Positions 46,406 to 57,498 of a DNA stretch of 64,000 nucleotides are shown in pieces. A program made the translations under genes and the position numbers. The notes beneath the pieces are model-generated. The model saw nothing but the letters and a program-made list of their open reading frames with translations, ran no database searches and was not told the DNA's origin. The first letter of the stretch is position 1; each line of letters opens with the position of its first letter. Origin of the DNA: Boesenbergia rotunda (lineage: Eukaryota > Streptophyta > Magnoliopsida > Zingiberales > Zingiberaceae); NCBI GenBank assembly GCA_024364735.1, contig JAGFNQ010007699.1, positions 1 through 64,000 on the forward strand. The letters run 5' to 3'.

Positions 46406-48022
46406 TCATGGACCCCAAAGGCTCCTAGAATTCCCCCTTGAGCTCTGAGCCTTAGCCACCTCCCTAGGTGACTCAACCCATACTAGACCACACCGGTGTG
46501 CCCCCGATGACTCTTGGCCTATAAATTGGACCTTCTTAACCTTGGACACCTTGCCCTTGGTTAAGTTATCCGTTTTCCCTTTGAGTGGCACCCCCTTGCC
46601 ATCCTTGGACTTCTCCTTTTTGCCATGGTCATATGCCTTCCCAGCATATTTCTTACCATTGGCTTTGGAGGTCTTAGACTGGTATCCTAACCCTGATCTA
46701 TCATAATTGGGTTTTAGACTACCCAACACCATGTCTAGACCCTTTGATCCAACAGTGAATCTTTCTAAGGCCTTTTCTAAAGTATCAAGCCTTGCCCTCA
46801 AGGCTTGATTTTCCCTCTCTAGACCATTAATTTTGGAGTCCATATGTCCACTTTGGACATCCCTAGAACTACCCATTTTCTCAGGCACATTCTTTCCCTT
46901 CTTGGGATTAGTGCCATGATCTTTAGATACAAAGGTCCTAGATTTACCATGATGCATGCTTTTCTTAGGATATGTATCTACCTTGTTATCCTTATTCCTA
47001 TCATGATATTTAAAACCAAGGTTATGTACCATTAAGCAATTTTCATGAGTTCTAACATGCATGGATGAGTAATTAACATGATTCTTGAATTGTAAAGAAG
47101 AACTTGAAATTAAATTTCTTTTTAAACTAGGGTTAGGAAATACCTCCCTTACCCTTGTAGACCTTCCTTGTTGTGAGTTTTGCTTTCTTCTCTCTTCTTT
47201 CTCTCATCTCCTAAGGTGCTCCATCTTCTTTAGCTCATTCTTCCTTGGACACTTGGTGTGGTAGTGCCCTAGCTCACCACACGTGAAGCATCTAATCCTC
47301 TTTTTCTTAGCTTGAGCTCCTCCATTCCTACAATTTATGTTAGATTTAAATTGAATGGAATTAGGTTTAGATTTTACCTCCATTTTACCTTTCGGGCGCT
47401 TATCCTTGTAATGCCCCTTTTCGTTGCAACCAAATCATGTGATGTGCTCCTTTCTCTTAGCTTTGGTGGAGGTAGAGGTCTCTTCTTGTTCTTGTATGAT
47501 TGAGGGTCTCTCCTCCCCCTCAATACTTGACGTTGATACTTCTTCTTTTTCTTCTCTAGATGAGGTGGAGGACCTCTCACTCTCTTCTTCCATTTTACTT
47601 GAGGAGGTAGATGATTCTTCTTCCTTTTTCCCCTCTTCTTGGGCTATTGAGTTTACTTCCTCGGCCTCATCCACTAATTGATCTTGTGTAGGGTTCTTAT
47701 GAATTTTTTGCAATTTGCTCCACAATTCATATGTATTTTGATATTCTCCTACACGACTCAAAACATTAGTAGGCAAAATATTAACTAAAATATTGATTAC
47801 CTTTTCATTTGCCCTAGATTGCTCTTGTTGTTCATTTGTCCAGTATCTTGGGCGAAGCCTCTTCTCGTGCTTGTCTCTCGGAATTTCAAAGGGGTCTTCA
47901 ATGGTCATCCTACAATCCCAATCCATTCCTAGCCAATTTTCCATCCTTAACTTCCAATGACCGAATCCTTCATGATTGTAGGATGGTGGTGCGTTGATGT
48001 CTTCCCCCAACTTATCTTCCAT
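46406..48022 (-). pseudogene. Element G gag, damaged
   Basis: ATG at 48022 opens 195 codons with PPSYNHEGFGHWKLRMENWL and NILPTNVLSRVGEYQNTYELWSKL, typical of Sirevirus/copia gag, then a long Ser/Glu-rich segment. An in-frame TGA near 47436 is followed by a decayed knuckle (GCNEKGHYKDKRP, missing cysteines). A good second knuckle (CFTCGELGHYHTKC) lies near 47255-47300. After more breaks, the frame 47062-46406 carries a coiled coil and ALERFTVGSKGLDMVLG, the same motif as in D. No protease or pol follows. Confidence 0.82.
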
Positions 48023-48094
48023 GTTCTTCCCTCTAGCTTTTGCTCTTCTTGGCGGTTAGTCCAATCACGAGCGGTCCTTCGGTCTGATACCAAT

Positions 48095-49004
48095 TGTAAG
48101 GATCGATTTGTACGCTAGAGGGGGGGTGAATAGCGTTTCGAACTCTTTCTTGAACCTGCGTTGTTAGTAGCACAGCGAAATATACAAAAACAAACAAAAA
48201 CAACGCTAACAAACCGTATTTAGTTGGTATCACCCCGGTCGGGTGACTAATCCAACAATCCTTCGGTGGATCACCCCCGGATAACCTCCGGCTATCACTG
48301 TCGCTCCTTGTGGGTGGAGAAACCTCACCACAACACCAGGACGCTTATGAACAAGTAGACTACTAACCGGCTTTACCCAAGCAGGTTTCGTCAAGAAACT
48401 CAGCCACCACGAAGTCCTCTTTAAATAGGATTCGGGGCTGATTTCTCGCTACCAGTCGACTGCCCCCAGGGCAGTCGACTGGTGCCAGCCAAATTTGACC
48501 GTTGCACCCCAACGTTCGAATTTGCCAGCTCACCAGCCACCTACCAGTCGACTGCCCCAAGGGCAGTCGACTGGTCCCTAGCTGAACCCTTTCCCGAGTA
48601 CATTCACACAGCACTCGATCCTCACGACTCGACTGACTCCTCCTCCACAGCCTCGACTGTTGCTTTCGTGCCCTCTTCATCTTCGGCCCTCGTCCCTCGG
48701 ATGCGCACGCAAACCTCCAGTTTGCCTCCATGCCACCCTTCACGTATGCCTCGAAGTCTGCGCCCATCAGCTCATCGTCCCTGCTCTCCAAGGTCCCTCA
48801 GATGCGCACGCCAGCCTCCAGCTGGCCTCCATGCCATCCTTCACCGTACTGAGGTCGTCCAATCAGGTCCATATGCATAACCTGTACAACCTGCACACTC
48901 AACATACGCATATCAAATACAAGGGAAAACCTAACTTAAACCCTTTGCCCAAACATCAAAACTCTTGGTCACACCGGACCATCTTAGGGCCGATTGCTCC
49001 AACA
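48095..49004 (-). repeat. Element G, 5' LTR (910 bp)
   Basis: Matches 43724-44641 with scattered substitutions and small gaps. The U5 hairpin is at 48112-48136 and the two U3 hairpins at 48452-48482 and 48544-48574. Confidence 0.9.
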
Positions 49005-49009
49005 ACATG

Positions 49010-49919
49010 TGCCACGCCTTATGTCAGTTGAGCGATGAGTGTTGACGGTCGGACGATCGGCCCAGTGTGTTAGCCCGATTGATACAAGTTGATGGTCCAG
49101 TCAGTCGGACTCGACGCCACCTTCGACTAGACTCGAGGGGGATGCTTATGATCCCGACCTTGCCTAGGTGTAGCCTGGTCGGGCCACGTGGCGCCGCAGG
49201 GAGACAGATCATTAACGGAAAGGCCTCGATAGCCCGGTGTGGCAGTGCAGGCCACTCAGGTCGGGATGCCCGAGTGGGAGACTAGCCTAATACGGTCTGA
49301 AGTTTCCCCAGCGAGAGATACCGAGTGTCGGGCTTAAGGGTCACCCGGTCAGCACGCATCCAACATCCATTCAGCTCCCCTCGAGGTCATCTAGTCATAT
49401 GTCATAAGGATGAATCGTGTTGGTCGAGTCCGAGTGTCGAGTGCCCCAAAGACTCGGATTTCCCAAACTCGGATTACCCCTTGCTTAGCCCAAGTGGCAT
49501 TAACTGCTTTGTGAGATCTCACTCGGGTCAGTCGGTCGGTGACCTAGCTCCAGAATTGTCGTTTTCCTAGGGAACACTCACTCCCTGACACTATACTGGC
49601 AAAAGTGGTACCAAAATCGGCGCAGGATGGCTCAGGTCTAACACTACTCATGTCCGAATGGCGAATATCCCGCTGACATGGTACATTCCTGACATACCCT
49701 GGCACTCCGTACCATAATGACCCCTATCCGCGTCAGACTGGGAGGCGGCGATCGGCGCCGGTTGGTGAGCTGATAGTACCCCTGATCCTGTCCCCACATG
49801 AGACAAAAGGTGGCAGACGCGGGGCAGAAATTGTCGGCTCCCTCAGCTATATAAGCTCCTCCGCCCTTCACACGCAGGTACGCGCGATTGAATTTTTGCT
49901 ATAGTTCTTAGTTCTTCTG
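49010..49919 (+). mobile_element. LTR (element I) with TATA box, left part, host of element H
   Basis: GC-richer LTR-like sequence with CTATATAAG at 49847-49855 and a leader that stops at 49919, where H begins. The text after H (62208 onward, CCATCGAAGACTGACTTGATCGTCGG) reads like the continuation of the same leader. Left boundary and family are uncertain; a gypsy LTR is likely. Confidence 0.55.
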
Positions 49920-50632
49920 TGTTCCGGAAGGAATCAACGTCGACGACCAGTCACCAGGGTTTAGCCCACACGGATGCTGACGCTAGAGGAGGAACTCCAC
50001 ACCCTGCGAGATTAACACGAGCGTTAGGGGATCAGGCCGGACGTTGTCCGACGGAGCCCACTCCGACGCTCAAGTCAGTGTCTCGATGGAGGAGATGAGA
50101 AGAAGACAAGAAGGTATGTGAGTAGTAGAGAAGGCGTAACCCCTTTACCGCAGGGGTTGGAGTACCTTTTATACTTGCGGTTGCTGCCTTCGTGCGTCCC
50201 CACGATCTGTGCCACGCCCCCATTTGTCGGTTACCAGATAATCTTTGAAATGGTCCTCGCCGTCATTAAGTTTGACCCGTTGTGGCATTTAGGGGTCATG
50301 ATGACTCCGCGATAGTGGGGATGGTTATCCACAGATTCGAGAAAAGGGGGACCGTTACTTGAGGCTGAATGCTTCTTAGGCTCTGCTCCCCCGAGGTGAT
50401 CTCGGGGTCTTCTGGCTCGGGGGGTCCCGGGCACTCCGCTTCCCCGAGGTGGTCTCGGGGCCTGGCTTCCCGGATTTGATCTTCGGGGCATATTTACCGC
50501 GAGGGGGGCCCGGGGGATCCCCTTCCCGAGAGGGTCCTGGGAGCTCCGAAAAGAGAGTCGCTCAGACTCGCTACATCTTGCCACCCAACTTCTTCAGTCC
50601 ACGTGTCCGCCACGGGGTATTCAACCCCATCA
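49920..50632 (-). repeat. Element H (Tat-type gypsy), 3' LTR (713 bp)
   Basis: Starts TGTTCCGGAAGG, ends AACCCCATCA; the second copy is at 61469-62207. It has a minus-strand TATA box (TATAAAAGG) at about 50162-50175 and inverted repeats such as CCCCGAG-GTGAT-CTCGGGG at 50389-50407. A purine-rich tract (minus strand GAAGGGAGGGACTTG) at 50633-50650 marks the polypurine tract. Confidence 0.85.
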
Positions 50633-50650
50633 CAAGTCCCTCCCTTCAAG

Positions 50651-51221
50651 TCTGATCGAAGGAAGTGTTGTTGACTGATCAGACTAGTGTGGTGATGAAG
50701 AAGCTATGTTCCAGTGGGTCCTTGCACCCGTTACTACTCCCTTGACAGTTATACTGGTCCTAGGATTATAGAATTTGTCTCGGGTCCCGAGGCAATCCCT
50801 TTTTGGTTTTGTCTTCCCAAAAAGGCTTCTATGGCTTTCGAGGTACTGCAACGATACCTGTCCATTTTTCATAAAGGCGCATGACGCTCTTTGATGGCGA
50901 TAAAGTCCCTTCGTGAATGCCTCATCGCCACGTGCCCCAACTGCTCTCTTCGCGATCTCTTACTGACGTGCGCAGCTGTAGCAGCCTCACGTCAAGTGAC
51001 TGATCCATGGTGTTGCCCCGATGTGGCGGTTCCTTGCCTTCCACGTGCCTTGCCCCCCATTGCGCACATGTAGGCAGCTTCCTTTGTATGAGAAGGGGAG
51101 GTGAAGACGTTCGGCCACCTTCTGACTTCGTTGCTTAGTGCACCTCGTTTTCGTCTTCTTCTCTAAGGATTCTTTTTAACGTAAGTCTTTTGCCTCCTTC
51201 TCGTCTTTTCCCTTAAGAACC
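50651..51221 (+). other. Region between H 3' LTR and its opposite-strand ORF
   Basis: No ORF is supported. It presumably holds the promoter and leader of the plus-strand ORF that begins at 51222; a clear TATA box was not found. Confidence 0.45.
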
Positions 51222-53718
51222 ATGGAAGGTTATCGAGCAGAGTGGTATGAGTCCGCCTCTTTCAGAGTGAGGCCGGAGGCTCTGCAAGCGGTCATTGAGC
51301 CCTACGGCATTTTGGCCGAGATGGTGGTGGTGATCCCTAAAGTAGACCAGACGCCGGTGGAGCTTCCCGTAGGCTTCTTTACCTTCTTTTTGGGGCAAGT
51401 AGAGTCGGGGCTCCGTTTCCTATTCTCCCTTTTTTCATGAATGTGACCTCCTATTTTGATATCCCCCTCCACGAGATGGCTCCCAATGTCATTGCTCAGA
51501 TGGGCGAAGCGTACATTATCTTAAACCTCTTCGACATCCCCCTGACCCCTCGCCTTTTCCATTCATTCTTCATTCTGATCGGCTCACGAGGGGCTTTTAG
51601 CTTTTCGGCGCATCCCAACGATAGATTCCTAGGAGGGTTCCCTTCCTCGCACAAAAGGTGGAAAGAGAAGTTCTTCTTCATCCAACTGCCTACACAGCCC
51701 TATAGTCCTCTCTGCTGGACGGAGGATTTGTCGACTCCTCCCTCATTAGGGGATTTCCTCCAGAGTCCAGCCTACCAGCGTGCCAGGAACATACTCTCTG
51801 GCATGGAGTTCAGCGGTCCAGGTCTGGTGCAGAGTGAGGAGCTCATGTACCGAGCGAACTTTAGCTCTAAAGTGACCCAGATTAGCCCCAGCCTTGGTAC
51901 GTTCATCCTTTTCATCAATGCCTATTAGTTCTAATTGATATCCCTTTGCCTGGTTATTGCAGAGGAACTCATGTTTTCGAGAGCGAAGCACCGACTTATC
52001 AAGTGGGAGGAGGCCAACAAGGAAGCGTTGGCTCCTCCCCCCGGGGCTCCTGATGCACCCTCTGCTCCAATCGAGTCCTCGAAGGGGACTGCTGAATCGT
52101 CCTATGGGTCTGCCTTGCCAGGACGGGCAGAGGTTACTGCTGCGCCACCACCATTTGTGGACCGAGGGACTTCCAGTCCGTCGGTTGACCCGGGGGGTGG
52201 GCATCCCTTCAGAGAATGACCCGCCCCTGGCTGCTGTCCATCCGCAGGGGGTCACCGAGGAGTCCTCGCCTCTTACTACCCCCTCAACAGCCCAATTCTC
52301 TGGTCGGCAGAAGAGGAAGGTTCCGGAAGGCTCGAGCCCTAGATGGAAAAGGTTGCACTCCAATGGCCCCAGCACCCTTCTATCTGTCCCTTAGGAAGAT
52401 GTTTCACCTTCCGATGGTGGGGAATCCATTCCCCTATCTCTACCTTTTCCATCGACTGCTGCTACGGAGGCAGGTGTCCAGGCCTACGACACTTCTTCAG
52501 TTGACCCTGCTGATGCCCCTAAGGGTAAGAAAGTATTGCCCACCCAATACTGAATGTAACTTGACCGCCTTCAAAAAAGGCTAGATGCGGCGTTGGAGGC
52601 TTCCATGCAATCTTTACCCCCGATGCAGCTGAAGGAGGTTCCTGTTGAGGGCACTTCTTCCGAGGGGACTTCCAGCTCTAAGGAGGGCGACTCCGTTCCT
52701 TCTACCCTGCCGCCAGGAGCTCCTACTGTCTAGCTTCTTCCTCCGCGCAGGGGCTTGTTACCTTCCAAGAGTCAGGTTGACACCTCGAGGTCTCAAGGGA
52801 GGGAAGACATGCGAGACTCTGCGGGGCCTCTCACCACCCTCCGTGAGTCCCTTTTGAAGGTGTGTGTTCTCGATACATAGGAGGTTGTTTTCTTGTATGC
52901 TCTATAATTCCTTGGTGCAATGATAGGCGACTGAAGACTGTCTGGCAGCCGGCCATGACTTGTATGCCTAGCTCGAGATTGAGGCCTTGACCTGCCAGGC
53001 CCTGAGAGCAGAGGCCGCAGCTGACCATGAGCACAGAGCAGGGCTTATGCAAGCCGGGGTCAGCAGAGCTCTCCGCGCGAAGGTGGAGCATCAGCTGGAC
53101 ACCTTGCTGGCTGTGGAGTCCTCTCTCTAGAGTTCCAGGCACCGGGAACGTTTGGCGTCTGAGAAGGTTGTGGTCGTCATCAACGACCTGCTCCAGGTGA
53201 CTCGAGAGTGGGACCAGCTTCAAGCGAAGGAGAAAAAGTTGTCGGGCGATATCCACCTTCTGGGGGCCTCGGCTGGGAGGTCAGCTGAACGTGTCAAAGA
53301 CCAAGCACACCAGCTCACCCAGAAGGAGTCCGACCTCATGATGGTGGTTGATCGCCTGTCTAACTTCGAGGAAGATCTGGCCCAAGCACGGTTGGAAGTG
53401 TAGGCCATCTCGGACAGGCTCAAGGAAGCTTTGGCAACCAAGACAAAATGGCTGCAGAGATGGAGCAGCTAAAGCATGCCAAGGAGGTTGCTAAGGCCGA
53501 CGGGCACAACTTTCGGGTTGTTAAGGCTTCCTGCATGAAAGAGGCTAAGGCAGACTTCAAGGCTAAGTACCTGGAGTTGGATGAGTTTGGCGACATCATT
53601 ACCGGCCAGGTAATGAACCGCTTGAAGCAAGGCTTCCACGGGGCCATCGACTAGCTGAAGAAGGCCCAACTTTTACCTCCGGATGCCGACCTGGGCTTCA
53701 TGAGCATCAGCCGAGTTT
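51222..53718 (+). pseudogene. Opposite-strand ORF of element H, 'putative gypsy type transposon' (Transposase_28-like) plus coiled coil
   Basis: ATG at 51222 opens a frame with VELPVGFFTFFLGQVESGLRF. After a one-base shift near 51405 it continues with MNVTSYFDIPLHEMAPN and FHSFFIL, the order seen in the plant Transposase_28 family (PF04195 from memory). A 66-base intron at 51897-51962 (GTACG...TTGCAG) joins the next exon in phase. A second of about 67 bases (52860-52926) precedes a long helical, coiled-coil part (53000-53660) broken by several stops. It is antisense to gag and close to the 3' LTR, like the extra ORFs described in Tat-lineage elements. Its role is not known. Confidence 0.75.
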
Positions 53719-55231
53719 AAGAAGAGCTCCCTCCCGAGGACAAAGAGTTATAGGATTATTTGTTACTTGGGAGCTTGGCCCCGATGTACCCGTTTTGATT
53801 ATAATGACAATATCTCTTTGCCTTACTGTCCTATGCATACTTTTGCGTTTGGCTCCCTGTATCATTCGTCTTTGTCTCGAGGGCTCTGAGAGTAGAAGGA
53901 TCGGTGTTTTTCCTTGACTACAAGGGCAAGACAGCAGATCCACTTTTTGAAGGATAGACATTCCCTCTCCGCCCCTGGGGTAAGGGAGTCAGGGAGCCAT
54001 TGCTCGTCCCCTGCATCCCCTTGGGTTGGTCCTAGGGACCCAGCACCTCCTGTGACGTCAGGCGTCTTCAGAGGTTTTTCGGGTTTGATCCTGGGTACGG
54101 ATCTCCCCAAGCTAACCCCGCAAGCCCAAGTACCAAGCCCGTGGCTATTCTTCTGTGGGACCCATGTCGACTCCTTTCTCTAGGGAGTGTTTGCGGCCTC
54201 CGAACCGTTGTCTCCGGGCCCCAAGCAATCCATTGAATTGACCCATAAAGGGTTGCGAGTTCCCAAGCACCGCGGAGGCATACCAATCGACGCGACGCTT
54301 CAGGATTGGCGTCCATTACTGCTCCTGCATCGTGCCTGCATTAAATGCGGCTGGGCAGCCCCCTCTATAAAGGTGGGAGGCCAACGTGTTCGTTCCCCTC
54401 CATCTCTCCTTCCCATTCTCATGGACCAGAAAGGAAAAAGAGGTTGCAACCTGGAGGGGAACCCGGCAAGGGAGAAGGTTCACCGCTCAACGGGGTGCGA
54501 TGTCCCGTCTGTCTGGGCTGAGTCAGGCACTCCCAAAGTCTCCTACGAAACGTACCGCCTTCCGGTACATCCTCCATTGTCCCCCCTTCTACCAAAAGTT
54601 TTTAGCGTCACTAGAGAGCATAGCAGAGATGATGTTGCCTCTTTCCCGGGAGAGAATGGTGAGGATGGAACCACATGCTTCACCGGAGAGTCCAGAAAAT
54701 ACCTTATGTGCTTCGCCAGGGAGCATGACAGAGATAATATCATTTGTTTCACCTGAGAGCATCTCCTGGTGGTTCATTTTTTGCCCCTCCTCAGTTGCTC
54801 TACTCCGCTTGATCGCCCGTTTCCCCGAGTTTTGAGCATCAGACATCAGTCAGGCCTGGAGTAGTGTGTCATCCGAGGAGGAGTTGCAGCTGATGCCTCT
54901 CCTTCTCTTCCCCTTTGTTTCGGGCTACGTGACTATGCGGCGATGTGGAAGCTATAGGGAAGAACCCGGGCAAAGGAGTGATCTCCTCTACTGGATTCAT
55001 TGATTGTATCTCCTATTCTTTATATTCCTTTTGAGATGTCATTGTTAATGTATTTTCTGTAAAGATGAAGGAAAACACTTGTTATCTCTGTTGTGTAAGC
55101 GCTTCGAGCAATAACCAGATATTCTGCTAGTTTTACCATGCCCGAGGATGCTTGTTTCATGCCAAGTAGGTTGTGTATATTAACCTCCTATCCTCAAGCC
55201 TCCTCTAGTCCCCAGGTAGGGGTTGCGTAGA
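53719..55231. other. Non-coding region of element H
   Basis: Follows the opposite-strand ORF. It has a TATA-like CTATAAAGG at about 54364-54372, followed by a 112-codon open frame (54420-54756) with repeated SPES/GENG-like words but no known domain. The frame may be chance. Confidence 0.4.
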
Positions 55232-56472
55232 TCTTGGTTGGATATCGGGTGCACCCAGCCCAGACCAAGCCTGAATACCCCGGGCACCCGTAGCACCGCG
55301 AGGTATTGGGGATTATATTTCATGGTCGGGTGTCTGTAGAACTCAGATCAAGCCTAAGTACCCCAGGCATCCACAGCACTGCGAGATATTAGAGTTTTGA
55401 TTTCTTAATTGGGCATCTGTAGCACCCAGGCCAAGCCTAAGTACCCCGGGCATCCGCAGCACCACGAGGTATTATGGTTTTGATTTCTTGGTTGGGCATC
55501 CGTGACACCCAGACCAAGCCTAAGTACCCCGGGCATCTACAACACCACGAGGTATTAGGATTTTGATTTCTTAGTCGGGCATCCGTAGCACCCAAACCAA
55601 GCCTATGTACCCCGGGCATCCGCAGCACCACGAGGCATTAGGGTTTTGATTTCTTGGTTGGGCATCCGTAGCACCCAGACCAAGCCTAAGTACCTCGGGC
55701 ATCAGAAGCACCGCGAGATATTAGGATTTTGATTCTTGGTTGGGCGTCTGTAACACCCAGACCAAGCCTAAGTACCCCGGGCATCTGCAACACCGCGAGG
55801 TATTAGGGTTTTGGTTTCTTGGTTGGGAGTCCGTAGCACCCAGACTAAGCCTAAGTACCCCGGGCATCCACAGCACCGCGAGGTATTAGGGTTTTGATTT
55901 CTTAGTTGGGCATCTTTAGCACCCAGACCAAGCATAACTACCTCAGGCATCCGCAGCACCGCGAGGTATTAGGGTTTCGAATCTTGGTTGGGCGTCTGGA
56001 TCACCCAAACCAAGCTTAAGTACCCCGGGAATCCACAGCACCACGAGGTATTAGGGTTTTAGTTTCTTGGTTGGGAGTCCATAGCACCCAGACCAAACCT
56101 AAGTACCCCGGGCATCCGCAGCACCGGGAGGTATTAGGGTTTTGATTTCTTGGTTGGACATCCGTAACACCCAGACCAAGTCTAAGTACCTCGGGCATCC
56201 GCAGTACCGTAAGGTATTAGGGTTTCGATTCATGGTTGGGCGCCTATAACACCCAGACCAAGCCTAAGTACCCCAAGCATTCGCAGCAACGCGAGGTATT
56301 AGAGTTATGGTTTCTTGGTTGGGAGTCCTAGCACTTAGACCAAGTCTAAGTATCCCGAGCATCCGCAACACCGCGAGGTATTAGGGTTTTGGTTTCATGG
56401 CTGGGAGTCCGTAGCACCCAGACTAAGCCTATGTACCCCGGGCATCCGCAGCACCACGAGGTATTAGAGTTT
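55232..56472. repeat. Tandem array, unit about 84 bp, about 14-15 copies, in element H
   Basis: Each unit contains TACCCCGGGCATCCGCAGCA, then CCGCGAGGTATTAGGGTTTT and a TTGGTTGGGCATCCGTAGCA-like part. Spacing of the CCCCGGG word is close to 84 bases throughout, with diverged outer units. It lies between gag-protease and the opposite-strand ORF, in the 3' untranslated part of the element. ORFs through it are artefacts of repetition. Confidence 0.9.
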
Positions 56473-56639
56473 TTGTTTAACGTATGGGTACTTGTGCGAG
56501 GGCATGTTTATTTATTTCATGAATTTGCTGCAAAGCAGCAAGAACACATTGGCAAGTACACAGTATGCGACACACATCTTACCGGGGGTGTCCAGACTGG
56601 AGATAGTTGGCCTGATATAACTTTGTGAGCCTTTCATTC

Positions 56640-57493
56640 CTGTCCTTCTGTGCATGGCCGCTTCCTCTGGTTAGTCTTCCTGCGCCCTCGGGTTCTTCCA
56701 GGACTCCGCTCTGACTTCCCCACTGTAGCATCGCCGAGACACCAAATATTGGTCCTCTTTGACTTCAGCCACTCGGTCGCCAATCGGGAATTTTATCTTC
56801 TAGTGGTAGACAGAGACCACCGCCTGGAAGACACTGAGCGCCGGGCGGCCCAAGATAGCGTTGTAGGATGAGTGAGCATCTACGATCAAGAAGAGTGCCC
56901 TCCTGGTCCTCTCGAGCACGCCTCTACCCAGCAATAGAGATAGGGTGATTTGCCCTATCAGTTGTACTCGATATCCGGTGAAGCCGAACAACGGGGTCGA
57001 GACCGGAAGTAGTTCATCCTCGTCAATCTGCATTTGGTCCAACGCGGCTTTGTACAAGATGTTCACGAAACTCCCTGTATCCACGAAGATGTGCTTGACC
57101 TCATAGTTAGCGATGCGGGCAAGGATCACCAAGGCGTCTTCATGGGGAGCTTCCACCTCTTCCAAGTCTTCGGGGTCGAAGGAGATCGTAGGGCCTCGAT
57201 CCTGGCTCCGACTTGTCCCAATTGCATAGTTCTCCAGACGTCGGGTGTTGGATTTCCTGGCCCGATAGGAATCTCCCCTAGTGGGTCCTCCGGAGATAAC
57301 TCTCACATGTCCAGAGGGTGGGCCGCATGCAGGGGTCTTGCCCTTCTGGGGGTCTCTTTCCAAGGAGGGAGATCTGCGAGGTGCTGGCCCCCGGCTCCTT
57401 CCCCTAGACCAAGATCGGGACCGGTGTCGGATCTCGTTCTCTCCCAACTGCCTCCGTCTGGGAGAAAAGCTTCGCCGAGGGGAATTTCGACGA
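56640..57493 (-). pseudogene. Element H gag C-terminus and aspartic protease
   Basis: The minus frame begins in an Arg/Ser-rich gag tail (SRSWSRGRSRG) and leads to a gypsy protease: HIFVDTGSFVNILY with the catalytic Asp, then TGYRVQLIGQITL and YNAILGRPAL. A stop follows at 56800-56802. Short recognisable sequence (KIKFPIGD...GEV) continues to about 56690. There, where RT should begin, similarity stops and 3' untranslated repeat sequence takes over. Confidence 0.85.
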
Positions 57494-57498
57494 TACCC

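Larger units (their letters stand above)
43724..49004 (-). mobile_element. Element G: complete gag-only Sirevirus-like LTR retrotransposon (5281 bp)
   Basis: LTRs at 43724-44641 and 48095-49004 bound a minus-strand interior with PBS (48083-48094, TTGGTATCAGA on the minus strand), polypurine tract (44642-44657) and a damaged gag, but no pol. The 5-bp target duplication ACATG is perfect at 43719-43723 and 49005-49009. The interior 44658-46400 has many CTCCCCC copies and three CAGTCGACTG hairpins, and is otherwise non-coding. Confidence 0.9.

Noticed and set aside
55437..56198. Three minus-strand ORFs of 60-64 codons with similar proteins
   Set aside because: They are translations of the 84-bp tandem array and share its period; no start context or domain.
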